Positions 42,923 through 53,329 are shown, counted from the first letter of the stretch. The stretch is 64,000 bases of DNA from an uncultured Saprospiraceae bacterium (GCA_937926205.1 CALEYL010000031.1:62001-126000); one strand, 5' to 3'. Program-made: numbers and translations. The notes: a model not told the origin generated them from the sequence alone.

Positions 42923-45900
42923 ATGAAGCGAATTATTATCCTGTGTTCAATCCTGATTGGTCCCTTCTGGCTGCTGGGGCAAAGCTGTGGTTCGGGAGAT
43001 ACCATCCTCATCAATCCGAACGCCACGCAGACTTTCCAGCTGCAGATTACCGACTATTTCAACAACAACCTTGCCGATCCGGCTCAGGGTGTTTGTGGCA
43101 TTGAATTGTATTTTTTGCACCAGTTTATCGACAATCTTGAAATTTCCGTTACTTCGCCAGGCGGAGACATGGTGCAGTTGATTGGCCCCAACACCGACGA
43201 GCAATTTGCCTTTACCTTCTTTTCCCGCTGGAACATCACGTTCATTCCCTGTGCTGAAACCGCCATGCCGGATAGCGGCTATGTAGCCCAATGGACGAAC
43301 GACCAGCCAGCCAATTTTGCCTCCGGTTATTTCTACGATGGTTCGTATTACCCCTACATCGGTTGCCTCGAAGATTTCAACTCCGGGCCGGTGAATGGTA
43401 CCTGGACATTCCAGATCACCAACAACCCGTCTCCATATGCCGGCGCTGTTTTGTTTGCCAGGCTGATTTTTTGCGACAGTAGGGGCGTTGACTGCTGTTT
43501 TGCCAAGGCAGGCAACCTATTGCAAACCGACATCCTGGCCTGCGAAGGCGATACTTCGCTGAACTTAAACCTTACACCAACCATCGTAGGCCTCCGGCCC
43601 GATACTTCAGAATACGATTATACCTACCTGATCAGCCGAAGGGATAACGGTGTCTTACTTGACCTCGACACCATAGTCGACCTGAGCGCTTATCCGGCAG
43701 GTACATACGAAGTTTGCGGATTGTCATACCGACGCAGTGAGACCGACAGCCTGCCCGTTCCCGATAACCTGCTGACGCTGGATAGTTTGCGCAGTAATTT
43801 AGATGGCTTTTTCGCCCGTTTTTGCGGCAATATTACCGATAGCTGCGTGCTGGTCACCATAGCGCAGCCACCACCACCGACCGATCTTGAAATCTCCATT
43901 TGCGATGGCGAAAGCTATGCCGTCGGCGACAGTACTTTTTCAGCAAACGGAGTATATGCGGTTCACCTGCAAGGCTTCGCCGGCTGCGACAGCCTGGTAA
44001 ACTTAAACCTTACCGTTATACCTGATCAGGTAACGGAGTTGACGGAGACGATTTGCCGGGGCGATACCGTCTATGTTGGAGGTTTGCCTTTTTTTAACAG
44101 TGGAAACTATTCCAGACCACTCCTTACTGCTATTGGTTGCGATAGTACTGTCAACCTGCATCTTACGGTACTGGAACCGGTGACGGAAGTACTTAGCGCG
44201 ACCATCTGCCGGGGTGAAAGTTTTATGGCCGGAAGCACTGCCCTGACAGCATCCGGCAGCTATTCTATTCCTTTGGTGGCTACCTCCGGATGTGACAGTG
44301 TTTTAGAATTGACCCTTACAGTTATTGACATACAGGCAATTATTGATCCCCCCGGGGTGATTACCTGCTTTAACAACGGCGTGGTGCTCAATGGTAACAG
44401 TTCTACCCCTTTAGGCAGTGTCTCTTTTAACTGGACCGACATTTCCGGAAACATGCTCGGCGCTGACCCGACTCAATTCGTCAGTGAAGCGGGCCATTAC
44501 ATCCTCAATATACAGTTTGCCGGAAACGGCGCCCAGTGTTTCGCTGCCGATACGGTCTCTGTTACTGAAACCCGGATTTATCCGACAGCTGACGCCGGTC
44601 TGCCTGATACCCTTACTTGTGCTGTTTTACAAGTTACGGTGGGTGGCCCCAACTCATCACAAGGCCCGCCACACAGCTACGAATGGCAAACAACAGACGG
44701 TGCATTTGCCGGGCCAACCAATACACCAACGGCTACTGCTACCGCACCCGGTACTTATCTGCTCATAGTTGAAAACACCCAAACAGGGTGCCGCGATTCT
44801 TCTGACGTTGTTATTTCAGCCGATCGGGTTTTACCGGTAGCCGATGCCGGGCCGGATACCTCGCTGACCTGCACGCACCCCGCTGTTGTGTTGAACGGAA
44901 ATGCCTCTTCTTCGGGCAGCCAATACAGCTATTCCTGGGTTTCTGCTACCGGAGTGGTTCCCCAAAACGCAACAACCCTTCAACCAACAGTCAACACACC
45001 CGGTCAATATCAACTCATTGTTCGCAACATCATCAATGAATGCCGGGACACGGCGTTTGTTCAGGTTGTTCCCAATAATACTTCACCCAATGCGGCCATT
45101 AACGTACCCAGTCCCGGGCAGCTCGATTGTGAAACGCGAAGTCTTGTCCTGGACGCCACGGCCTCTGACAGTGGTATAGACTTTGCTTTCATCTGGACGA
45201 CAAGCGGAGGCGGCAACTTTGTTACCGGAGACAATTCACTGTCTCCAACGATTAATGCAGAAGGAAATTACCGGTTAGTCATCATCAATGCACTGACCGG
45301 TTGCCGCGATACGGCTCAGGTATCTATTGCCGACACTACCAATGCCATCATAGCCAATATCAGCGGTATGGATACCATTTCCTGTACGGTGCCTTCCTTT
45401 ACACTAACAGCCAATGGCTCCAGTATTGGCCCGGACATTACTTATGCATGGAATACTGTTGACGGCATCTTCACTCCCGGAGCGACACCGGACCAAATTG
45501 AGGTCACCAGCGGGGGGCTGTATCGCCTGATCGTCAGAGATACCTACACGGAATGCGCAGACACGACCTTCAGGATTGTCATTTTAGATAATGCGCCTCC
45601 TTTGGTTGAAGCGGGCCAGGGCTTTGTCCTTGATTGTGAAACCTTGCAGGGAACACTGGACGGCAGCGCTTCTGAGCAAAGAACGGAGTATGCTTACTTT
45701 TGGACAGGGCCCTGTATTCTGACTTCGCCTGATGCGCTTCTGATTAACGTGGATTGCCCCGGTCTTTACCAACTCGAAATACACAATCTTGTGAATGGTT
45801 GTCGTGCTACTGATACCGTCAGGGTTACCCAAAGCAGCGCCCTGCCGAATGCCGTCATTGCACCGCCTTTGGTTTTGAATTGCAACAATGCCAGTGTCAT

Positions 45901-48900
45901 CCTTGACGGAAGCGCTTCATCTCCGTCAGACAGCCTCACGTATCAATGGTTTGGCCCGGGTTTGGGCGTGGAGACCAGCGATGCCATTCTCGTCACTGAG
46001 CCGGGCATTTACACGCTGGCGGTCAACAACCCATTTACCCAATGTGCAGACACCACAACCGTGGAAGTATTACTTGATCGCATAGAACCTGTTGCCGATG
46101 CGGGACCCGATACGACCCTTACCTGTTTGCGAAATAGTGTAATGCTTGGCGGTTCGTCAACAAGTACCGGCCCCGGCATTCAGTATGAATGGATTACCAG
46201 TGAAGGGCATATTGTCGGACCGGCCGATGTTCTGAACATTGAAGCTGATTCCGCAGGCGTGTATGTTTTGTTTGTCAACAATACAATCAATGGCTGCGCC
46301 GATACTTCCTTTGTTTCCGTCAGCAACGATCAGGTGGCGCCTTTCGTCAATGCCGGCGCCGACCTTCAAATGGACTGTGCCAGCGATATCGTCACACTGG
46401 CCGGCAATGTCATGGCTATGCACCCAACAACCATTGCCTGGTCCGGCATCTGCCTGGTATCTCCGCCTGATCAATTGTCCATATCCGTCAACTGTGCCGG
46501 AAGCTATTGGCTTACAGCAACAGACACCGTGAATGGATGCGCGAGAACCGACACGGTAATCATTTCTCTGTCACCTTTCGCACCGCTTGCTTTTGCCGCC
46601 GATACGACTGCAATTTCCTGTGAAACCGGAACTGCGACCATCAATACCGCGGGTACGACAAGTGGGTTTTACCAATGGTTTTTGGATGGAGATTTATTGC
46701 CTGTTACAACCTTAAATCCAACTGTTGACGAACCGGGAACTTATTTACTGGTAGTTTCCAATCTCGATCAAAGTTGTTCAGACAGTGCGACGGCAGTTGT
46801 GACGCTCGATTGCATTCCGCAGGCCATTGTAGCATTACCTGACACCATCACCTGCCTTCGCGAACTGATTCAACTGAATGGCAGCGCCTCTTCTTCAGGA
46901 CCGCAATTCAGTTATTCGTGGATCGAACCTGAAGCAGGTTGCATTTTTGACGGTCAGAACACCACCATGCCGCGGGTGCGTTGCAGTGGCAATTATTCGC
47001 TGGTTGTGCGCAACAATGTTGTTCAACTGAGCGACACCTTTACGGTTTTTGTGGCCATTGATACCCTCCGGCCACTTACCGTGTTCGAAACCCCGGACAC
47101 CATTACCTGCGAATTCAGAGAGGTGCTCCTGGACGCAAGCGCTTCTGCTTCTGGAACCGATATCGAATATGTCTGGACCAGCATTAACAACGATACACTG
47201 AGTACTACTGCTACTGCTGTGGCAGATTTACCCGGCATTTACCTGCTGGAAGTTTATGATACCCACAATGGTTGCCGGGGTGTGGATTTTGTTCAGGTAT
47301 TCCAAACCGGGGTCATTCCAAGAATCATTTTCCCGAATACCATTTTCCCCTGCCAGCAGGATTCCACGCGACTCTTGTCTTTTGTAGATCCACCGGATGG
47401 CAATTTTTCATACGAATGGTCGGGAGCTGGAATTTTAGGAACTACGGACAGTTCTTTTGTTGAAATCAGCGACCCCGGCACTTATATCCTGCGCGTTACG
47501 GAACTCAACGGTAATTGCACCACCATAGATACGGCCATTGTGGTCGAACAAAATTGTGTGCCCTGTCTCAGTCTGATCGAACCGGCCAGCCTTACCTGCA
47601 CCAATGGCACCGCTGTATTGGATGTCAGTTATTGCGAACCTTGTATTGGTTGCACCCTGCAATGGACGGCATCAAGCGGCGGCATCATTCTTTCAGGCGA
47701 CCAAACCCTGAATCCCCTGGTTGGCGCAGCCGGACTGTATACGCTTGTTGCAACGGATACCCTTGGATTTCAGGCAACATTGAATGTGATGGTGAGTGCC
47801 GCTACTGACCCCGTTGCCGATGCCGGTCCAGACCGCCTGATTACCTGCGACAGCAGTTCGGTTACACTAGGTTCTTTCAATACCCCTACAGGAAATCACA
47901 TTGTTTACCAATGGAGCGCACTGGGCGCGGGAAATCCCCTGCCGGATAATGAGCGATTCACCAGCGCAAGCGTACCAGATACTTATGTTCTGGAGGTATT
48001 GAACACGCTAACCGGTTGTTTTGCAAGGGATACCGTACAGGTGGGTGTTAATTTCCAGACGCCTGTAGCGGAAGCGGGACCTCCCGGCGCCATTACCTGC
48101 AACCAGGCGCTGATCGTGCTGGACGGCACGGGGTCCAGTTTAGGCGCCAACATTACTTACTCCTGGTCTAATGGCGCAGCCAATTGTATTCAGGGTGGCA
48201 GTACTTTAAACCCCATCGTCAGTTGCCCGGGCGTCTACCGGATTGTTGTACGAAATACCAGTAGCGGCTGTACCGCCATAGACAGCGTTGTTGTTGCTTT
48301 TCAGGGGGCACTTCCTCCTTTAATTCCCATCCCGGACACTTCGATAACTTGCATCCGGACAGAAGTGTTGCTCACTGGAAATGCCCCTAATGCAACAGGA
48401 TATACCACTCAATGGTGTGCCCTGGATGCCGGCAACAATGTCATTCCAGGTTCCTGTGTAAATGCACTTGATTTTCTGGCAACTCAGCCAGGTCGCTACC
48501 GTTTTGTTTTGCAGAATGATACCACGGGTTGCCGCGCCATTGATGTGGTTACCGTTGTTGACGCTCGGCAAATTCCACTGGTTGATGCCGGTTCCAGTGT
48601 CACGCTTTTCTGTACTCAGGACAGTCTTATCCTGCAGGGAATGGCTGCAGCCAATTTGCAATACGAATGGAGTGCATTGGGTGGCAGCAACATGACTAAC
48701 AGCAACACGTTGACACCAACGATTTATACACCGGACACTTTTGTGCTTCTGGTGACCAACCCCCTAACCAATTGTTTTGCACGCGATACGGTTGTCATCT
48801 TACAGGATCTCAACGCCCCATCTGCTGATGCAGGTTTGCCGGATACGCTGAACTGTACAATAAATACCGTGACCCTAAACGGACAAGGCGCCACCGCCAG

Positions 48901-50605
48901 TGGGAACATACAATGGCAATGGTCTACGGGTACCGGCAATATTATTTTTGGTGCTGCAACGCCAACACCAGCCGTTAATCGTGGAGGCGTTTATTACCTG
49001 ACCGTACGGGACCCGTTAAATGGCTGTATTGCAGTGGATACGGTGGTCGTTGAAGAGAATAAATTACCCCCTCAGATAGACCTGACAGGCTATCCGGGGC
49101 TGCAAATCAATTGCCTTGAAGATACCGTGACTTTCGATGCCGGCAACTCTGTTTCTTCGACGGGAATGCCGCTGGCCTTTCAATGGGAAGTCGTCGCTTT
49201 GGGGCACCTGATTGGAAATCCTGCACTTTCATCCATTCAGGCAGATCAGGTAGGCGCTTACCGCCTGGTCGTTACCGATCCGGGTAATACCTGTCGAGAC
49301 ACGCTTTCCTTTACCCTTGGGGCCGACATAGCCAAACCCATTGCGGTCGTGGGAGATCCGCCGCCATTGGGCTGTCTGAATAACCAAACCACCCTTGATG
49401 CCACAGGATCATCTTCCGGTACCGGATTTCGTTATGAATGGCTGGATCCAAACGGTCAGGTGCTGCCGGATTCCGGATTGCAGGTTCAGGTATCAATTCC
49501 CGGCGCCTATACGTTAACCGTCATCAATACCAGCAATGGTTGTGAAAGCGAAGCTCCGGCTCTTGTTGTGGAGGATCGTGTTTTGCCCATAGCGATGGCC
49601 GAAGCCACGGGCTTACTGGATTGTGAAACTCAGGAAGTTTTGCTGGATGGCACAAACTCCTCTATGGGTCCACGATATGCTTACAACTGGACAACTGATG
49701 TTGGGATATTGCGCTCCTCTCCTACCGAAATTTCGGTACTGGCAGGTGCGGCTGGCTCATATGTCCTCGCGGTTCGCGACCTCATCAACGGCTGTGAGTC
49801 CAGGGATACGGTACTGGCCGAAGCGGTTGCCAATTTTATCAATAGCGCCGTGCTGTCGTTGATGCCTCCTGCCTGTGACGGCCAGAATGGCGGAACCATC
49901 ATCGTGGAGTCCGTACAAGGTGGTACCGGCCCTTTTGTTTTTGCCCTGAACAGTACCATTTTTACCACAACTCAGACTTTCCGGTTCCTCTTACCCGGCG
50001 AGTACCGGCTTCAGGTTCAGGATGCGAATGGCTGCGAATGGGATACCTTGCTGACCATGCCCCAATTGCTGCCTCCTGTTGTAGACCTTGGACCAGATAT
50101 CGATATGACACTTGGCGACACCATTCGCCTGGAAGCCCTTGTCAATGGGCCTTACCAAAGCTTAGTGTGGTCTCCATTGGATGCTTTCGCCGATCCTTCT
50201 TTGCCGGTTCAACGGGTTAGTCCGGGCGAAACAGTGGCTTACACGGTAGTTGTCCGTGACGAATTCGGCTGCGTGGGTTCTGATTACATCCTCATCACCG
50301 TGTCTAAGCCGATCCCGGTTTTTATTCCCAGCGGTTTTTCACCCAATGGGGACGGGCAAAATGATGTGCTGTTGATTTTTGGTGGCGCCGGGGTTCGCTC
50401 CATTCAAACCTTCAGCATTTTTGACCGCTGGGGCAATCAGGTCTTCGGGCGTCAGCATTTCCAACCCAATGACCCGCTTTACGGCTGGGATGGAAATTTC
50501 GAGGGCAGGCCCCTGAACGCTGCCGTGTATGTGTATTATGCAGAAGTAGAGATGGAGGATGGTACTGTGGTCGTGCTGAAAGGGGACCTGAGCCTGATAA
50601 GATAG
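42923..50605 (+). CDS. Giant Ig-repeat surface protein, T9SS type B
   Basis: The 2560-residue protein has a signal peptide (MKRIIILCSILIGPFWLLGQ), a proprotein-convertase P-like domain (about residues 25-190: NLEISVTSPGGDMVQLIGPN, GPVNGTWTFQITN), three short repeats with GCDS and LTV motifs (about 320-470), and then about 22 Ig/PKD-like repeats (473-2300) of the form PVADAGPDTxLTC...Y-W...PGxYxLxVxNxxxGCxDT. Near the end is a SprB-like unit (ACDGQNGGTIIVESVQGG) and a T9SS type B (gliding-motility-associated) sorting domain: PSGFSPNGDGQND, IFDRWGNQVF, GWDGNFEG. It is probably a surface adhesin or motility-linked fibre. Its stop lies 4 bases before the convergent LytTR gene. Confidence 0.88.
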   Translation: MKRIIILCSILIGPFWLLGQSCGSGDTILINPNATQTFQLQITDYFNNNLADPAQGVCGIELYFLHQFIDNLEISVTSPGGDMVQLIGPNTDEQFAFTFFSRWNITFIPCAETAMPDSGYVAQWTNDQPANFASGYFYDGSYYPYIGCLEDFNSGPVNGTWTFQITNNPSPYAGAVLFARLIFCDSRGVDCCFAKAGNLLQTDILACEGDTSLNLNLTPTIVGLRPDTSEYDYTYLISRRDNGVLLDLDTIVDLSAYPAGTYEVCGLSYRRSETDSLPVPDNLLTLDSLRSNLDGFFARFCGNITDSCVLVTIAQPPPPTDLEISICDGESYAVGDSTFSANGVYAVHLQGFAGCDSLVNLNLTVIPDQVTELTETICRGDTVYVGGLPFFNSGNYSRPLLTAIGCDSTVNLHLTVLEPVTEVLSATICRGESFMAGSTALTASGSYSIPLVATSGCDSVLELTLTVIDIQAIIDPPGVITCFNNGVVLNGNSSTPLGSVSFNWTDISGNMLGADPTQFVSEAGHYILNIQFAGNGAQCFAADTVSVTETRIYPTADAGLPDTLTCAVLQVTVGGPNSSQGPPHSYEWQTTDGAFAGPTNTPTATATAPGTYLLIVENTQTGCRDSSDVVISADRVLPVADAGPDTSLTCTHPAVVLNGNASSSGSQYSYSWVSATGVVPQNATTLQPTVNTPGQYQLIVRNIINECRDTAFVQVVPNNTSPNAAINVPSPGQLDCETRSLVLDATASDSGIDFAFIWTTSGGGNFVTGDNSLSPTINAEGNYRLVIINALTGCRDTAQVSIADTTNAIIANISGMDTISCTVPSFTLTANGSSIGPDITYAWNTVDGIFTPGATPDQIEVTSGGLYRLIVRDTYTECADTTFRIVILDNAPPLVEAGQGFVLDCETLQGTLDGSASEQRTEYAYFWTGPCILTSPDALLINVDCPGLYQLEIHNLVNGCRATDTVRVTQSSALPNAVIAPPLVLNCNNASVILDGSASSPSDSLTYQWFGPGLGVETSDAILVTEPGIYTLAVNNPFTQCADTTTVEVLLDRIEPVADAGPDTTLTCLRNSVMLGGSSTSTGPGIQYEWITSEGHIVGPADVLNIEADSAGVYVLFVNNTINGCADTSFVSVSNDQVAPFVNAGADLQMDCASDIVTLAGNVMAMHPTTIAWSGICLVSPPDQLSISVNCAGSYWLTATDTVNGCARTDTVIISLSPFAPLAFAADTTAISCETGTATINTAGTTSGFYQWFLDGDLLPVTTLNPTVDEPGTYLLVVSNLDQSCSDSATAVVTLDCIPQAIVALPDTITCLRELIQLNGSASSSGPQFSYSWIEPEAGCIFDGQNTTMPRVRCSGNYSLVVRNNVVQLSDTFTVFVAIDTLRPLTVFETPDTITCEFREVLLDASASASGTDIEYVWTSINNDTLSTTATAVADLPGIYLLEVYDTHNGCRGVDFVQVFQTGVIPRIIFPNTIFPCQQDSTRLLSFVDPPDGNFSYEWSGAGILGTTDSSFVEISDPGTYILRVTELNGNCTTIDTAIVVEQNCVPCLSLIEPASLTCTNGTAVLDVSYCEPCIGCTLQWTASSGGIILSGDQTLNPLVGAAGLYTLVATDTLGFQATLNVMVSAATDPVADAGPDRLITCDSSSVTLGSFNTPTGNHIVYQWSALGAGNPLPDNERFTSASVPDTYVLEVLNTLTGCFARDTVQVGVNFQTPVAEAGPPGAITCNQALIVLDGTGSSLGANITYSWSNGAANCIQGGSTLNPIVSCPGVYRIVVRNTSSGCTAIDSVVVAFQGALPPLIPIPDTSITCIRTEVLLTGNAPNATGYTTQWCALDAGNNVIPGSCVNALDFLATQPGRYRFVLQNDTTGCRAIDVVTVVDARQIPLVDAGSSVTLFCTQDSLILQGMAAANLQYEWSALGGSNMTNSNTLTPTIYTPDTFVLLVTNPLTNCFARDTVVILQDLNAPSADAGLPDTLNCTINTVTLNGQGATASGNIQWQWSTGTGNIIFGAATPTPAVNRGGVYYLTVRDPLNGCIAVDTVVVEENKLPPQIDLTGYPGLQINCLEDTVTFDAGNSVSSTGMPLAFQWEVVALGHLIGNPALSSIQADQVGAYRLVVTDPGNTCRDTLSFTLGADIAKPIAVVGDPPPLGCLNNQTTLDATGSSSGTGFRYEWLDPNGQVLPDSGLQVQVSIPGAYTLTVINTSNGCESEAPALVVEDRVLPIAMAEATGLLDCETQEVLLDGTNSSMGPRYAYNWTTDVGILRSSPTEISVLAGAAGSYVLAVRDLINGCESRDTVLAEAVANFINSAVLSLMPPACDGQNGGTIIVESVQGGTGPFVFALNSTIFTTTQTFRFLLPGEYRLQVQDANGCEWDTLLTMPQLLPPVVDLGPDIDMTLGDTIRLEALVNGPYQSLVWSPLDAFADPSLPVQRVSPGETVAYTVVVRDEFGCVGSDYILITVSKPIPVFIPSGFSPNGDGQNDVLLIFGGAGVRSIQTFSIFDRWGNQVFGRQHFQPNDPLYGWDGNFEGRPLNAAVYVYYAEVEMEDGTVVVLKGDLSLIR

Positions 50606-50609
50606 TCCT

Positions 50610-51311
50610 TTACCCCTGTCCGCTCAATTTCTGCAGCAGCCCATCCTTCAAATTTTCGCTGATGGGCAGGCGCTCTTTGCCTATTTTGACCATATTGCCT
50701 TCGATAAATTCAATGGCCGGAAGGGCAATGATGTAGGAGCGGTGTATGCGGAAAAATTGATTAGACGGCAATTGTTGCTCTACGCTGCTGAGGCGTTCTT
50801 TGGTAAGCAACATTTTGTCTTTGGTGAAAATTTTCACGTAATCGCCATAAGCCTCAACATAGGTAATGTCCTCATAATCAATTTTAAACAATTTTTTATC
50901 AACCTTTGCCATCAAAAATCCCAAAGCTCCCTTTTCCGATGCCGAAGTAGCAGACAACCTTTCTGATGCGCGGTTTACGGCTTTGATAAAACGTTCAAGA
51001 GAAAAAGGTTTCAGCAGGTAGTCCACGGCTTCCAATTCGAAGCCTTCCACGGCAAACTCGGGGTAAGCTGTCGTGAAAATAATGAGGGGTTTTTTGTCTA
51101 AAGATTTCAGCAAACTGATGCCGGAAAGTTTGGGCATGTTGATGTCGAGAAACATCAAATCAACCGGCAGACGCCGCAGGGTTTCCATCGCCTGGAAAGC
51201 ATCATTACAGGTAGCCACTAACTCAAGTTGCGGCAGATCGGCCACATATTTTTCGATGATCCTCAGCGAAAGGGGTTCATCGTCCACAGCGATGCAACGG
51301 ATGGTTGTCAT
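50610..51311 (-). CDS. LytTR-family response regulator
   Basis: The 233-residue protein has a receiver domain with the acidic pair DDEP (residues 10-13), phosphoacceptor Asp56 in LMFLDINMPKLSG, the switch Thr in IIFTTAY and the Lys in VDYLLKPFS, then a LytTR DNA-binding domain (about 135-230; EDITYVEAYGDYVKIFTKDKMLLTKERLSS, FFRIHRSYII). It is the output of the kinase gene upstream, whose end overlaps this start by 4 bases. The target genes are unknown; the giant adhesin gene is adjacent but convergent. Confidence 0.93.
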   Translation of the reverse strand: MTTIRCIAVDDEPLSLRIIEKYVADLPQLELVATCNDAFQAMETLRRLPVDLMFLDINMPKLSGISLLKSLDKKPLIIFTTAYPEFAVEGFELEAVDYLLKPFSLERFIKAVNRASERLSATSASEKGALGFLMAKVDKKLFKIDYEDITYVEAYGDYVKIFTKDKMLLTKERLSSVEQQLPSNQFFRIHRSYIIALPAIEFIEGNMVKIGKERLPISENLKDGLLQKLSGQG

Positions 51312-52363
51312 GTGAGGTCGATTTTTAAGACTGCCGTAAAAGTAAGGATGCCATCGCTGATGTTAAGCTGGTGCTTTTCCGGGTAAAGCAGGTTCAGTCG
51401 CCGGCGCAGATTCTCCAAACCGACGCCCCCGCTGTATTGTCCTCTTTCCACATCGTCAACAGCGCCTTTGTTGTTTTCTGTTTTAAAGACCAGTTGATGG
51501 TCTGTTATTTGCAATTGGATGTTGATAAAGGCGCCTTCCGTATCTCCTTTAACGCCGTGTTTGAAACCGTTCTCTACCAGCAGGAGGAACAGCAAAGGGG
51601 CGACTGTTTTTCCGGCGGGTTCTCCCTCTACTTCAAAACTGATTTTCACCTTATCCCCTACCCGTAACTTTTGCATTTCCACATAATTGTGGAGGTACGT
51701 GATTTCTTTTTCCAGCGGCACGAGGTCAACATTGGATTCGTAAAGCAGGTAGCGCATCATATCTGAAAGGCGGAGGATGATCCCCGGCGTACGCTGGTCT
51801 TTGTCGAGGGCAAGGGAATACAAATTATTCAGGCTGTTGAACAAAAAATGGGGATTGACCTGGGATTTGAGCGCACTCAATTCGGCAGCAGATTTTTCAC
51901 TTTCCAGTCGCCGCAGTTTGTCCTGCATTTCCCGGTATTTGAACCAACTTTTCGACAGCTTGATCAGTGCGGTGATGGCTAAATAAGCGGCGACAAACTG
52001 AGCAATTTCCCAGAACCCATAATAGGCAATAAAGTAGTAGCCGGGGAATAAAAAGTCAGACAAATAATTAAAAATCAATAAATTAAAACCAATAGACACG
52101 CCTCCAACAGCTATAAGGAGCAAAAAATAAAGCCCGTATCTTTTGGTTTGCAAAAATGTCGGAATCAACCAGAATAAATTCAGGTAAACCGCCGGCCAGA
52201 TGCTCAGGTGGAATAAAAAAGTATAAATGACGTCTACCTTAGAAAGGTCTTCCGAATAGGCAAAAAGCCGTAGAAGTACAAAAAAAGAAAATGCCCAGAA
52301 CAGGCTGTGCTGGAGCAACCTGTTCCGGGTAATGTTTTTTATGATTTGAAGAATACGCTTCAT
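51308..52363 (-). CDS. LytS-like sensor histidine kinase
   Basis: The 351-residue protein has four hydrophobic segments (about residues 20-135), a short coiled coil, then the His_kinase domain (PF06580) with SQVNPHFLFNSLNNLY; His172 is the phosphorylated residue. The ATP-binding part shows VPPLLFLLLVENGFKHGVKG-type motifs (here VAPLLFLLLVENGFKHG) and GVGLENLRRRL. Together with the LytTR gene it forms a two-component pair. ATGA overlaps of 4 bases on both sides (with the lipoprotein gene and the regulator gene) indicate a three-gene, translationally coupled operon. Confidence 0.93.
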   Translation of the reverse strand: MKRILQIIKNITRNRLLQHSLFWAFSFFVLLRLFAYSEDLSKVDVIYTFLFHLSIWPAVYLNLFWLIPTFLQTKRYGLYFLLLIAVGGVSIGFNLLIFNYLSDFLFPGYYFIAYYGFWEIAQFVAAYLAITALIKLSKSWFKYREMQDKLRRLESEKSAAELSALKSQVNPHFLFNSLNNLYSLALDKDQRTPGIILRLSDMMRYLLYESNVDLVPLEKEITYLHNYVEMQKLRVGDKVKISFEVEGEPAGKTVAPLLFLLLVENGFKHGVKGDTEGAFINIQLQITDHQLVFKTENNKGAVDDVERGQYSGGVGLENLRRRLNLLYPEKHQLNISDGILTFTAVLKIDLT

Positions 52364-53055
52364 GATTTTTTTCCAAGGACGATCGGTGCATCCAGAAAAG
52401 CTTCTTTTACATGGGCATATTTCTCCGCGAATTTTTGCAATTCCTCAGACGATGCCGTCAAAATATAGCTGTCATCTGCTTTTTCGTGCTTGATGCGGAT
52501 TTGCTGGCGTTCGAGTAGTTTTTCCAAAAAATCCGGATTAAACATAGTGATTTTTAGTTCTTTTTGGCTGACTTCCAGTTTTGCAAAAATGTGAACCGGG
52601 AACAACTGAAGTTCCTGCAAATCATTTAACTCCCCTGATCCGCTAAAAATACCGCCAATGCTTTTTTCTTCTTCCGGCAAACTGCCAGGATAAAAATCCA
52701 TGAAGTAGTTGTCGCCAAGCTTCACTACGTGGATTTCAAAAGCGGCAGTTCTTCCTTCCTTGTCAGTGTGAATGAGCTGGTACTGCTTGTCATCGGCTAC
52801 TTTGAATTTCCAGATTTCGGGGCGGTCTCCTTCCTGTTGGTTAATGGTCACCTTGACGTCTTTTTCCTCGTCTCCGATCTTCTGTTTTTTGTTAAAAGTA
52901 ATGTCACCGGGGGCATCCGACCAAACACCGGAAAGTTCTTTCACAGTTACCAATTTATCTTTGGTGTAAAGCGGATGAATGGAAGGGATGCACCCACTGA
53001 TCAAAATCAGCAGGAAAGCAGTAAGTGCAACGCCAAATCTTTGATGCTTATTCAT
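52360..53055 (-). CDS. Lipoprotein of unknown function, two-component operon
   Basis: The 231-residue protein starts at ATG 53055 with a lipoprotein signal (MNKHQRFGVALTAFLLILISGC, lipobox Leu-Ile-Ser-Gly-Cys). The frame opens at 53139, but the preceding part is not a signal sequence. The mature part is strand-rich and charged, with ELSGVWSDAPGDITFNKKQK near the start, a pattern also seen in small lipocalin-like or 'extracellular stress' proteins, but I cannot name a family. Its stop overlaps the kinase start by 4 bases, so a sensing or accessory role for the kinase is a fair inference. Confidence 0.78.
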   Translation of the reverse strand: MNKHQRFGVALTAFLLILISGCIPSIHPLYTKDKLVTVKELSGVWSDAPGDITFNKKQKIGDEEKDVKVTINQQEGDRPEIWKFKVADDKQYQLIHTDKEGRTAAFEIHVVKLGDNYFMDFYPGSLPEEEKSIGGIFSGSGELNDLQELQLFPVHIFAKLEVSQKELKITMFNPDFLEKLLERQQIRIKHEKADDSYILTASSEELQKFAEKYAHVKEAFLDAPIVLGKKS

Positions 53056-53217
53056 GTTGTCAGGTTTTGAATGGTGATGGTAATGAGTTGATTTGATGTC
53101 ACAAAGCTGCCCACCAACCGTTAGTCGTCCAATTTTCATCGGTGAAACCCCAAAAACTGAAGTTGAAACCGGTTAAACCGTAGTGTTCTTTAAGGGAACG
53201 GTTTGTTTTGATTGCAA

Positions 53218-53312
53218 CGCTGAACTCCAGTTCAGCGTGGAACCGAAGGCCCAACTTTTCACCACCAATCCTTATCTTTAATTCACCCAATCCGCTGAAC
53301 TCCCGTTCAGCG
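53218..53312. repeat. Pair of related CTGAAC palindromes
   Basis: CGCTGAACTCCAGTTCAGCG (53218-53237) is a 9-bp stem with a 2-base loop. CGCTGAAC (53293-53300) with GTTCAGCG (53305-53312) around TCCC is its relative. Two hairpins with the same stem, 55 bases apart, sit between the lipoprotein and hutU genes, a layout like REP/BIME elements. Confidence 0.65.
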
Positions 53313-53329
53313 ATACCGAGCACGATGGT

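Noticed and set aside
53099..53323. 74-residue minus-strand frame as a gene
   Set aside because: It runs through both CTGAAC hairpins and shows no family pattern; it is best explained by the repeats.
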